Positions 6,924 to 13,274 of a stretch of DNA of 17,928 nt are shown one piece after another (the stretch's first letter is position 1; every line of letters starts with the position of its first letter). The notes below the pieces were generated by a model that saw only the letters and a program-made list of their open reading frames with translations, was not told where the DNA came from and did no database searches. The stretch is from positions 1 to 17,928 of the forward strand of contig JAMCTK010000015.1 of assembly GCA_023381035.1 (NCBI GenBank). The letters run 5' to 3'. The DNA is from Patescibacteria group bacterium. GTDB taxonomy: Bacteria > Patescibacteria > Microgenomatia > Levybacterales > UBA12049. The translations under genes and the position numbers were made by a program.

Positions 6924-8815
6924 GAAAAATGTTAGGCTATCTAAAAAATCCAAAAGTCGCTACCTCGTCAGTTAGCTGGTTGGTATTCCTGATTACGCTA
7001 CTTCTAGGATTATCAGGTGTTAGACAAACCACCCTCATTCCGTTATATGTGCTCGGTATTCTTATAGGCGGATTTTATTTTGTATGGGAAGCAATAGAAA
7101 AGCTTGTTAAGAAAAAGATCGGTATTGAGCTTTTAATGTCTGTGGGCATTGTTGGTGCTGCCGCATTGGGAGAATGGCGGGAAGCATTGCTTCTTGTTGG
7201 TCTTTATTCAATTTCTGAAGCAATCGAAAGTTTCATCACAGATAAAACCAGAAGTGCTATTGAAGCCTTGATGGATTTAGTTCCAAAACATGCTCTGGTA
7301 AAAAGAGATGGAAAAACAGAAACAGTTTTGGCTGAAAAATTAATGGTTGGTGATGTGTTTATTGTCAAAGCCGGTGAATCAATTGCAACTGATGGTGTTA
7401 TACGTAAAGGAAGCGGTTCGATCAATCAAGCTGCTATTACAGGTGAATCAATTCCAGTGTTCAAAAAGGAAGGTGAACAGGTTTTTGCTGGAACAATTAA
7501 CGAGGACGGGCTGATTGAAATCGAGGCAACAAAAGTATTTAAAGAAAATACAATCTCTAAGATTATCAAGATGGTTGAGGAAGCTCAGGACAGCAAAGGG
7601 AAAAGACAACAGATGGTTGAGAAATTTTCTCATACTTTTTCTCCAATAGTACTTGGGATCTCTATCCTAATGCCCCCTATACTCCTCTTCCTAGGTTTTT
7701 CTTTATCTGATGCCTTAGCAAGAGCAATAACCTTTGTTGTTGCCGCAGCCCCCTGTGCATTTGCAGTATCAGTTCCAGTGGCATTTGCGGCAGCACTTGG
7801 AACATCAGCCAGAAAAGGAGTTTTAGTAAAGGGCGGAATTCACCTTGAGGAACTGGCTGAGATAAAAATGATTGCTTTTGACAAAACCGGAACCCTCACA
7901 ACGGGCAAACCAGTCGTTACTGATATTTTACCGTTTGATTCTCTTTCTCAAAAAAATTTCTTACAGATTGCCGGTGGGTTAGCTATTAATTCCTCTCATC
8001 CTCTAAGTCGTGCAATTCAGGCTGAAATACAAAAAGAAAAAATAGAAACATCTCCCTCAATAAATTTTCATACGATGGCGGGTGAAGGAGTAAGGGGAAA
8101 CATTGACGGGGAAACATATTTTCTTGGTAGCCCTAAATTAGTTGAAGGGATGGGACATGATCTTTCCCATATATCGGAGTTTACAAAGTTAAGTTCTGAA
8201 GGTAAAACTGTCGTCTTTGTCAGCACTCAAAAGAAGATATTAGGGCTGATTGCTATAGCCGATGCCCCCAGAGAGAAAGCAAAAGCTGCTCTTGCACAGT
8301 TACACCAGTTAGGCGTGCAGAACGTGATGCTTACAGGGGATTATAGGTTAGTTGGAGAAAGTATTGGAAAAACACTGGGAGTGGATACTGTCCTTGCTGA
8401 GCTGAAGCCTGATCAGAAGGTCGAGAAAATAAAAGAATTAAAACAGAAATACCAGCATGTTGGGATGGTTGGAGATGGGATTAATGATGCTCCGGCTCTA
8501 GCTGAGTCATCGGTCGGCATGGCAATGGGATCTGCAGGGACTGATGCAGCGCTTGAAGCTGCTGATGTAGCGATTATGGGAGATGATTTAGAAAGAATCC
8601 CTGATGCAATTGCCCGTGCCCGCTATACTAAAAAGGTCGTGTTTCAAAATATTATCTTCTCTACAATACTTCAAGTATCTGTAATGTTTTTGGCTATTTT
8701 TATGCTTTTATCGGTCAGCCAGATATTGTTTATCGATGAGTTTGGTGAGGTCTTGGTTGTCCTAAATGGACTGCGCCTACTCAACGGAAAAGTAAAGAAG
8801 GTTTTATTAACATAA
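6920..8815 (+). CDS. P1B-type heavy-metal efflux ATPase (second of tandem pair)
   Basis: This is a paralogue of the preceding pump, also 631 aa and translationally coupled to it by a 4-base ATGA overlap. It has TGE at 174-176, the membrane motif AAPC (A277-P278-C279), DKTGT with D321, the HP motif SSHPLSRAI and GDGIND at 518-523. It too has no N-terminal metal-binding domain. The final helix reads IDEFGEVLVVLNGLRLL, so the H-E of the first copy becomes D-E while the second Glu after Gly is kept. Local divergence is considerable outside the motifs, which argues for an old duplication and possibly different substrates. The upstream CmtR-like sensor suggests Cd, Pb or Zn, but the membrane motifs do not match any textbook P1B class. 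Confidence 0.93.
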   Translation: MRKMLGYLKNPKVATSSVSWLVFLITLLLGLSGVRQTTLIPLYVLGILIGGFYFVWEAIEKLVKKKIGIELLMSVGIVGAAALGEWREALLLVGLYSISEAIESFITDKTRSAIEALMDLVPKHALVKRDGKTETVLAEKLMVGDVFIVKAGESIATDGVIRKGSGSINQAAITGESIPVFKKEGEQVFAGTINEDGLIEIEATKVFKENTISKIIKMVEEAQDSKGKRQQMVEKFSHTFSPIVLGISILMPPILLFLGFSLSDALARAITFVVAAAPCAFAVSVPVAFAAALGTSARKGVLVKGGIHLEELAEIKMIAFDKTGTLTTGKPVVTDILPFDSLSQKNFLQIAGGLAINSSHPLSRAIQAEIQKEKIETSPSINFHTMAGEGVRGNIDGETYFLGSPKLVEGMGHDLSHISEFTKLSSEGKTVVFVSTQKKILGLIAIADAPREKAKAALAQLHQLGVQNVMLTGDYRLVGESIGKTLGVDTVLAELKPDQKVEKIKELKQKYQHVGMVGDGINDAPALAESSVGMAMGSAGTDAALEAADVAIMGDDLERIPDAIARARYTKKVVFQNIIFSTILQVSVMFLAIFMLLSVSQILFIDEFGEVLVVLNGLRLLNGKVKKVLLT

Positions 8816-8816
8816 T

Positions 8817-9308
8817 ATGACGTCAGTTATTATTTTTGCGGCAAATTATTTATTGTGGATTATTATTGCTGTTGCTTTGACAGTGTTTATATTTGCTGAA
8901 AGAACAACAAAAAGGTCTCTATTCTGGACTGCCATAATAGCGCTGCCTTTATCTTTTCTTATGGGAAAAATAGCCAGCAGTCTCTTTTTTGACCCTAGAC
9001 CATTTGTTATCGAACATATCCAGCCGTTAATTCCTCACGCCGTAAATAACGGATTTCCCTCTGATCATACGTTATTCGCCTCGACGGTAGCCATGATTGT
9101 TTTCCTTCATTACAAACGAACGGGGATAGTACTTATGGCTTTAGCCCTTATTGTTGGAATTGCCCGAGTTCTCGCAAAAGTGCATTCACCGATTGATATT
9201 ATTTCGGGTGTGGTCATAGCTATTTTAGCGGTTTATCTGTCGACAGCGATAAACACTCTGATAAGAAAACCTTTTTTGATTAAGAAAGCAATAACTGGAA
9301 GGGGGTGA
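8817..9308 (+). CDS. PAP2-family membrane phosphatase (undecaprenyl-diphosphatase-like)
   Basis: The protein has five or so hydrophobic helices and the three PAP2 signatures: RPF (61-63), PSDH (81-84) and R117-x5-H123-x3-D127 within RVLAKVHSPID. Members such as BcrC/YbjG remove a phosphate from undecaprenyl diphosphate outside the membrane to recycle the cell-wall lipid carrier. The 163-aa length is typical. Lysine is not at the usual place in the first motif, as also in BcrC-like proteins. It starts two bases after the second ATPase, so it belongs to the metal operon and may repair envelope stress. The lipid substrate is inferred from family resemblance only. Confidence 0.85.
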   Translation: MTSVIIFAANYLLWIIIAVALTVFIFAERTTKRSLFWTAIIALPLSFLMGKIASSLFFDPRPFVIEHIQPLIPHAVNNGFPSDHTLFASTVAMIVFLHYKRTGIVLMALALIVGIARVLAKVHSPIDIISGVVIAILAVYLSTAINTLIRKPFLIKKAITGRG

Positions 9309-9313
9309 AATAT

Positions 9314-9517
9314 ATGTTCGATAAACCAATAAAATACTTCTCAAAGCACGTTATCTTATCAAGTGTTTCTCATGCTGCCGGAGGATTCGGGGCTGCGTTA
9401 TTGTTACAGCACTACCTGGTTGGCAATGCATTTTTACCAGTAGTTGTCGGATGGGTAGCTCTCGGATTTGCCGCGGTTATACACTTATTTGCTTATTCAA
9501 ACAATAAAAATCGTTAG
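9314..9517 (+). CDS. Small membrane protein, unrecognised
   Basis: This 67-aa product has two hydrophobic stretches, ASHAAGGFGAALLLQHYL-like and FLPVVVGWVALGFAAVIHLFAY, with a basic N-terminus and tail (NNKNR). I recognise no family. AGGGGG at 9300-9305 places the start at ATG 9314; a GTG at 9305 in the same frame overlaps the phosphatase stop and would add three residues. It is the last gene of the metal-efflux operon. It may be an accessory of the pump or of the phosphatase, but nothing in the sequence shows which. Confidence 0.6.
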   Translation: MFDKPIKYFSKHVILSSVSHAAGGFGAALLLQHYLVGNAFLPVVVGWVALGFAAVIHLFAYSNNKNR

Positions 9518-9545
9518 TAATATGATTTATAGTTATATTGAGACT

Positions 9546-9558
9546 TGCCTATAAGGCA
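9546..9558 (+). other. Short dyad next to the NAD synthase ribosome-binding site
   Basis: TGCCT, ATA and AGGCA form a 5-bp dyad with a 3-base centre. Its right arm touches AGGG (9558-9561), the likely ribosome-binding site for ATG 9569. It could be a small operator or translational switch, but it is short enough to be chance. Confidence 0.25.
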
Positions 9559-9568
9559 GGGTAAATTT

Positions 9569-10507
9569 ATGTCAATAATACAGAAATTAACAATAAATCC
9601 GCAAGATGAAGCAGAAAAGATAGAGAAATTTATCTCAACACAGCTTAATGATTTGGGGAAAGACGGAGTTGTTCTGGGGTTAAGCGGAGGATTGGATTCT
9701 TCCGTTTGTGCCTATCTATGCACACGGGTATTGCGTAAAGATAAAATCTTTACTCTTATCCTACCTGAGAAGGACAACAATCCACTTAACATGGAACACG
9801 CCGAACTCATCTCAAAAACCTTGGGATTGACAACAAAAACTATAAATCTTACCTCCTTCCTTGAACAAATTGGGGTTTATAAGCTCTTTACAGACGAAGA
9901 AAGAAGCAATAAAGAAAAAGTGGAAAAGCTGATAAAAGGTTTAGGAAAAGTACTCAAAACTCCCTCGCTTTTCGCCACCGGCATGTCTTTTCAGTATGAC
10001 GGAAAATTTGGATTAAAAGAAAAAATTGAAAGGAAGCTTTTACTGCCCTACTCGAATAAATTTTTAGCTCTTACCTATGCAAAAGTACGCTTAAGAATGC
10101 TGCTTTTATATTATTATGCAGCCCTCAATAATTATTTGGTTATAGGCACAACTGACAAGACTGAATGGACGGTGGGGTTTTATGATAAATACGGAGACGG
10201 TGCGAATGATATTACCCTCCTTCGCCATCTTTACAAAACTCAAATTAGACAACTTGCTTCTTACTTAGGTGTTCCTAAAGAGATTATCCAAAAACCGTCT
10301 TCTGGAGATTTAATAGCGAAGTTGCCTAATGAAGTCATCATGGGATTTACTTATGAACAACTTGATCAAATTCTTTACGGCCTAGAAAGGGGTATGCAAG
10401 ATAAAGATATAGCCGAAGAAGTGGGTATCGATATACGGTCAATTCAGGCTATTAAAACAGCAATTACTATGGAACAAGTTAAACGGGAGATGCCCAGATA
10501 TCTCTAG
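9569..10507 (+). CDS. nadE: Ammonia-dependent NAD+ synthase-like protein with an insertion
   Basis: The family adenylates nicotinate adenine dinucleotide and amidates it to NAD+. The PP-loop SGGLDSS lies at residues 39-45. GTTDKTEW begins at 193, and KYGDGANDI and KPSSGDL match the usual C-terminal substrate-binding segments. The protein is 312 aa against about 245-275 for typical ammonia-dependent enzymes. The extra length is a basic stretch of some 50 residues near 105-160 (EERSNKEKVEKLIKGL onward) between the PP-loop and the RLRMLLLYYYA helix, plus a short HTH-like tail (KDIAEEVGIDIRSIQAI). ATG 9569 with AGGG seven bases upstream is preferred to TTG 9545. The insertion leaves room for a different amide-forming substrate. 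Confidence 0.8.
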   Translation: MSIIQKLTINPQDEAEKIEKFISTQLNDLGKDGVVLGLSGGLDSSVCAYLCTRVLRKDKIFTLILPEKDNNPLNMEHAELISKTLGLTTKTINLTSFLEQIGVYKLFTDEERSNKEKVEKLIKGLGKVLKTPSLFATGMSFQYDGKFGLKEKIERKLLLPYSNKFLALTYAKVRLRMLLLYYYAALNNYLVIGTTDKTEWTVGFYDKYGDGANDITLLRHLYKTQIRQLASYLGVPKEIIQKPSSGDLIAKLPNEVIMGFTYEQLDQILYGLERGMQDKDIAEEVGIDIRSIQAIKTAITMEQVKREMPRYL

Positions 10508-10527
10508 CATTTTGGGGAACAAAAATT

Positions 10528-10827
10528 ATGTCAAATAAAATAAAAGTCAAAAAGCGTGATGGCTCACTCGAGGATTTCAATCAAATGAAAATAGCAATAG
10601 TGGTAACAGCTGCCGGACTAACGCACGAAGAAGGACAGCAACTTGCGGTAAAAATAACTGATTGGGCACGAATCTATTCCAATCCGGCTATAACTTCACT
10701 CCAGATTAGGGATAAGGTAATTGAAGAGCTGCAGAAACTTAACCCAAACGCTGCTGATCTTTACACTTGGTATGAAAAAACTAAAGATGAACCTGTTAAA
10801 ATAAATGAGGAGGAAAAGATAGTATGA
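10528..10827 (+). CDS. Stand-alone ATP-cone domain protein
   Basis: The whole 99-aa protein is one ATP-cone: IKVKKRDGSLEDFNQMKIAIVV at the start, then a helical body and the ending LNPNAADLYTWYE. ATP-cones are nucleotide-sensing domains found at the N-terminus of ribonucleotide reductase large subunits and in the repressor NrdR. No zinc ribbon (CxxC pairs) precedes it, so it is not NrdR. GGGGA at 10514-10518 serves as ribosome-binding site, and the stop overlaps the ferredoxin start as ATGA. The reductase fragment at the right end of the window lacks an ATP-cone, so this could be its detached regulatory domain. That link is inference. Confidence 0.82.
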   Translation: MSNKIKVKKRDGSLEDFNQMKIAIVVTAAGLTHEEGQQLAVKITDWARIYSNPAITSLQIRDKVIEELQKLNPNAADLYTWYEKTKDEPVKINEEEKIV

Positions 10828-11099
10828 ACAATTTAAAACCTAAAGATCCACAGAATCCATCGGGACCTGTCATTATTCATGGATATAAAATATATATCAA
10901 CAGAAACACATGCATTGGTTGTGGAACATGTGCTGGAGTTTCCCCTAAAGCTTTTACCCTTGATGGCGAAGGCAAATCTGTCATTATCGATACTGCCGAT
11001 CAAGAAACAATTGAGACGATAATTATGGCTGCACAAGCCTGTCCAGTAAAAGCGATAACTATTGAAAATGAAAAAGGAGAAATGGTTTTCCCTAAATAA
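10824..11099 (+). CDS. 4Fe-4S ferredoxin
   Basis: This 91-aa protein carries one ferredoxin cluster motif, CIGCGTC with C30, C33 and C36, and the distant C73 in ACPVKAI. Those four Cys would hold a single 4Fe-4S cluster for one-electron transfer in the cytoplasm. The second cluster of bacterial 2[4Fe-4S] ferredoxins is absent. GAGGAGGA at 10807-10814 is a strong ribosome-binding site, and the start overlaps the ATP-cone stop. The partner is unknown; nearby candidates are the ribonucleotide reductase and the cysteine desulfurase that could supply cluster sulfur. Confidence 0.88.
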   Translation: MNNLKPKDPQNPSGPVIIHGYKIYINRNTCIGCGTCAGVSPKAFTLDGEGKSVIIDTADQETIETIIMAAQACPVKAITIENEKGEMVFPK

Positions 11100-11146
11100 A
11101 GACCTATGGCTAATATTGCTCACTTATTTCAATTTCAAAAACAAAT

Positions 11147-11518
11147 ATGACATCTTTAGTTCAAGGAAAACTAGAAATAGAAGTAATGAAGATTCTTTGG
11201 CAAAAAAGGGATTGTTCCCCTAAAGACGTGCTTGTTGAATTGAATAATAGACTGGCACTAACGACAGTATCTACAATTCTTGAAAGGCTTTATGTTAAAG
11301 GACTATTAAATAAAAATAAAGTTGGAAGCAGAGTCCGCTATGTTCCTAAAGTATCTCAAGAAGCGTACAGTCAAAAACTTGTAAAGCAATTTATGGGAAG
11401 CATGATTAGTTCTTTTGGTGATCTCGCGGTTACCTACTTCGCAAAAGGTGTGGACCATCTTCCCAAAGAGAAAAAAGATGAATTAACCAAATTACTTAAA
11501 GAGTATGAAGAAAAATAA
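11147..11518 (+). CDS. BlaI/MecI/CopY-family repressor
   Basis: The 123-aa protein has the BlaI layout. A winged helix occupies about residues 5-75, including ALTTVSTILERLYVKGLLNKNKVGSRVRYVPKVS, and a helical dimerisation tail follows (FAKGVDHLPKEKKDELTKLLKEYEEK). Such repressors bind TACA/TGTA dyads and are removed by proteolysis or by Cu(I). No Cys-rich CopY tail is present, so proteolytic release fits better. The next gene overlaps by 14 bases and encodes an M56 peptidase, the usual partner. Dyads with the expected core lie at 12420-12438 and 16550-16560; none is visible just upstream of this gene. Confidence 0.85.
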   Translation: MTSLVQGKLEIEVMKILWQKRDCSPKDVLVELNNRLALTTVSTILERLYVKGLLNKNKVGSRVRYVPKVSQEAYSQKLVKQFMGSMISSFGDLAVTYFAKGVDHLPKEKKDELTKLLKEYEEK

Positions 11519-11993
11519 GATTAACATTGTGTTCAGTGTTATTTTAAGTGGATTATTGATCTATTTTTTGTATTTAATTAGAACTATTTATCCGCTTGTA
11601 ATAGACAATAGTATATTCGTTTGTAAAAGCTGTTTGAATTCTATTCCTCTTTTTGTTCAAAAAAATAATCGTTGTTCTATGTTGGTTGCATTTGGTAACT
11701 TACTATTAAATTATATTAAAAATACGCTTTTCAGGCATAGTCTACATTTTGTTAAGTTAAAGCCAAAAATTATTATTTCTTTGGAAAAAAAGTATTTTCT
11801 ATTAAACAAAATCATTATTTTTAGAAATCAAAAATTAATGGCTTTTTGTATGGGAGTTTTGAAGCCAAAAATATTTATATCTTCTGAGGTTTTGAAAAGA
11901 ATGACTTACCCTGAAATCGAAGCAATAATCCTTCACGAAAGGCAACATATAATTGGCAAAGATAACCTTGTAATGCTTTTTCTAAATTATTAA
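11505..11993 (+). CDS. BlaR1-like M56 zinc peptidase, N-terminal part (interrupted gene)
   Basis: In BlaR1 systems the M56 membrane peptidase leads to cleavage of the BlaI repressor. Here the N-terminal helix (INIVFSVILSGLLIYFLYLI), a further hydrophobic region and the zinc motif HERQH (residues 144-148) are intact. The frame then ends at TAA 11991-11993, ten codons after the motif's last His region. The same frame resumes at 12006 with the rest of the peptidase domain, so the gene was originally continuous to 12383. The break lies inside the left arm of a perfect inverted repeat. The third zinc ligand and later helices are lost, so this part alone should be inactive. It overlaps the repressor gene by 14 bases. 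Confidence 0.75.
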   Translation: MKKNKINIVFSVILSGLLIYFLYLIRTIYPLVIDNSIFVCKSCLNSIPLFVQKNNRCSMLVAFGNLLLNYIKNTLFRHSLHFVKLKPKIIISLEKKYFLLNKIIIFRNQKLMAFCMGVLKPKIFISSEVLKRMTYPEIEAIILHERQHIIGKDNLVMLFLNY

Positions 11994-12048
11994 CAAAGTC
12001 AGTGATTCTTTTTCCCAGTAGTCACTGACTTTGTTAATAATTTAGAAA
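11979..12048 (+). repeat. Perfect 27-bp inverted repeat within the M56 peptidase gene
   Basis: Bases 11979-12005 are the exact reverse complement of 12022-12048, separated by 16 bases. The right arm encodes plausible M56 sequence (TDFVNNLEIQ) in the gene's frame. The left arm puts TAA (11991) and TGA (12003) into that frame. The pattern fits a template-switch event that copied the right arm in inverted form over the left, or an assembly error of the same shape. No U-run follows the hairpin, so it is not a typical terminator. Confidence 0.95.
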
Positions 12049-12383
12049 TTCAAAGAGAAATAAAAGCTGACCAAAGCGTGGTCAAAGAGACTGGAAGAAA
12101 AATAAATATTATCTCAGCCTTGCGAAAAATTATTGAATCGAAGCCAAACTATGTATATGCTAATGCTTTTTCGGAAAGTTTTAGCATTGAACCTAGAGTT
12201 CATTCCCTAATAGGCAAAGGATCAAACTTGTTCCCATTTAAGTATGGAAGCATAGTTATAAGTCTCAGTGTTTTGCTTTTTCTTATGAACTTGACTTTGA
12301 GCAGGATCGAAATTCATCCTCAAACAAATAGTTCCACAATGCTCTGTTTGGATAAAGGCACTTGCAGCAATATCTGTCAGTAA
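12006..12383 (+). pseudogene. BlaR1-like M56 peptidase, C-terminal part (same frame, after two stops)
   Basis: Reading on in the frame of the upstream peptidase gene gives FFFPVVTDFVNNLEIQREIK, followed by ADQSVVKE. This is the expected M56 sequence after HExxH, including the E-x-x-x-D motif (EIKAD, E at 12057) that supplies the third zinc ligand. A single helix (IVISLSVLLFLMNLTL) follows, then a short outside tail with two Cys ending CSNICQ. There is no C-terminal penicillin-binding sensor domain, so the intact protein would have been about 292 aa. A GTG at 12078 could start a shorter product, but it would lack the zinc ligands. Together with 11505-11993 this is one interrupted gene. Confidence 0.75.
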
Positions 12384-12399
12384 TTCTTCAACAAATCTC

Positions 12400-12429
12400 T
12401 TGACATTATGTTAACTAATCTTCTACAAT
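12400..12429 (+). promoter_or_regulatory. Sigma-70-type promoter before the DsbA-like gene
   Basis: A consensus TTGACA (12400-12405) is followed after 18 bases by TACAAT (12424-12429). It lies 40 bases before ATG 12469 and should drive the DsbA-like, desulfurase and second thioredoxin-fold genes. The -10 box is inside the dyad at 12420-12438. Confidence 0.7.
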
Positions 12430-12438
12430 GTGTAGAAG
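12420..12438 (+). promoter_or_regulatory. BlaI-type operator over the -10 box
   Basis: CTTCTACAATGTGTAGAAG is a perfect 8-bp inverted repeat around ATG and contains the TACA/TGTA halves used by BlaI/CopY repressors. It covers the -10 box of the promoter at 12400-12429. Binding there by the repressor encoded at 11147 would block transcription. Confidence 0.65.
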
Positions 12439-12468
12439 TAGTTTATTATTATTTAATAACAAACATTT

Positions 12469-13248
12469 ATGAAAAACACAAATAAGGCTCTCATATTTTT
12501 AGTCGTTTTAGGATTTATTTTTTCAGGATATTTATTTACTAAGGTTCAATCTCTTGAAAAGAGCGTAAAGAACATATCTAATCAGGCAAATACTGGTACG
12601 ACCCAACAAGCAAAACAACCAGCCCAACCCCAAGTATCTCTCGATGCTATTAAAGGGTTGTTTGCCAAAAATGTAGTTAAATTTGGGAGTGGTGATAAGA
12701 AATTATTGATGGTGATGGTATCAGATCCAAGTTGCCCCTACTGTCATGTAGCCGCTGGTGCAAACAAAGAAATTGGTGCCAAAATGGGACCTCAATTTGC
12801 ATCAGGAACTTATGTTGCTCCACTACCAGAAATGAAAAAATTAGTTGAACAAGGGAAAGCCGATTTCGTGTGGCTTTATACGAATGGTCATGGAAACGGC
12901 GAATTGGCATCAAAAGCAATGTACTGTGCTTTTGATCAGGGAAAATTCTGGCAAGCACATGATCTGCTAATGTCTGCAAAGGGTTATACCTTAATCAATG
13001 AGGAGGTTAAAAATGATGCATCCAAATCACAACAAGTAGCTGATTTCTTAGCATCTGCGGTTAACAAGAATGAATTAAAGAGTTGTCTTGACAGTGGAAA
13101 ATATGACTCACGACTAAAAGAGGATTCAGCCATAGCCTCCTCACTAGGTGTGAATGGGACTCCGGGATTCTATTTAAATACAACCAATTTTGCTGGAGCG
13201 TATAGTTGGTCTGATATGAAATCAGTAGCTGATGCAGCATTGAAGTAA
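12469..13248 (+). CDS. Membrane-anchored or secreted DsbA-like thiol oxidoreductase
   Basis: The 259-aa protein begins with a signal-anchor (ALIFLVVLGFIFSGYLFTKV) and a Thr/Gln/Pro-rich linker, then a DsbA/thioredoxin_4 fold. The redox motif CPYC is at residues 89-92, and the cis-Pro loop GTPGFYLN has P232. Two further Cys (YCAFDQ and LKSCLDSG) may form a structural disulfide. It probably makes or isomerises disulfides in exported proteins. The start ATG 12469 follows a 40-base leader from a strong promoter with a BlaI-type dyad, so it is the first gene of a regulated operon with a cysteine desulfurase and another DsbA-like protein. The electron acceptor (DsbB or VKOR) is not in the window. 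Confidence 0.85.
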   Translation: MKNTNKALIFLVVLGFIFSGYLFTKVQSLEKSVKNISNQANTGTTQQAKQPAQPQVSLDAIKGLFAKNVVKFGSGDKKLLMVMVSDPSCPYCHVAAGANKEIGAKMGPQFASGTYVAPLPEMKKLVEQGKADFVWLYTNGHGNGELASKAMYCAFDQGKFWQAHDLLMSAKGYTLINEEVKNDASKSQQVADFLASAVNKNELKSCLDSGKYDSRLKEDSAIASSLGVNGTPGFYLNTTNFAGAYSWSDMKSVADAALK

Positions 13249-13274
13249 TATGTTATCCAACATTGAAATAAATT

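Noticed and set aside
5028..8815. Naming the two pumps as copper (CopA) or zinc/cadmium (ZntA) ATPases
   Set aside because: CPC is replaced by APC, and the final-helix residues fit neither class, so the metal cannot be read from the sequence.
11979..12048. The long inverted repeat as a transcription terminator or attachment site
   Set aside because: No U-run follows, it lies within an otherwise continuous coding frame, and no mobile-element gene is adjacent.
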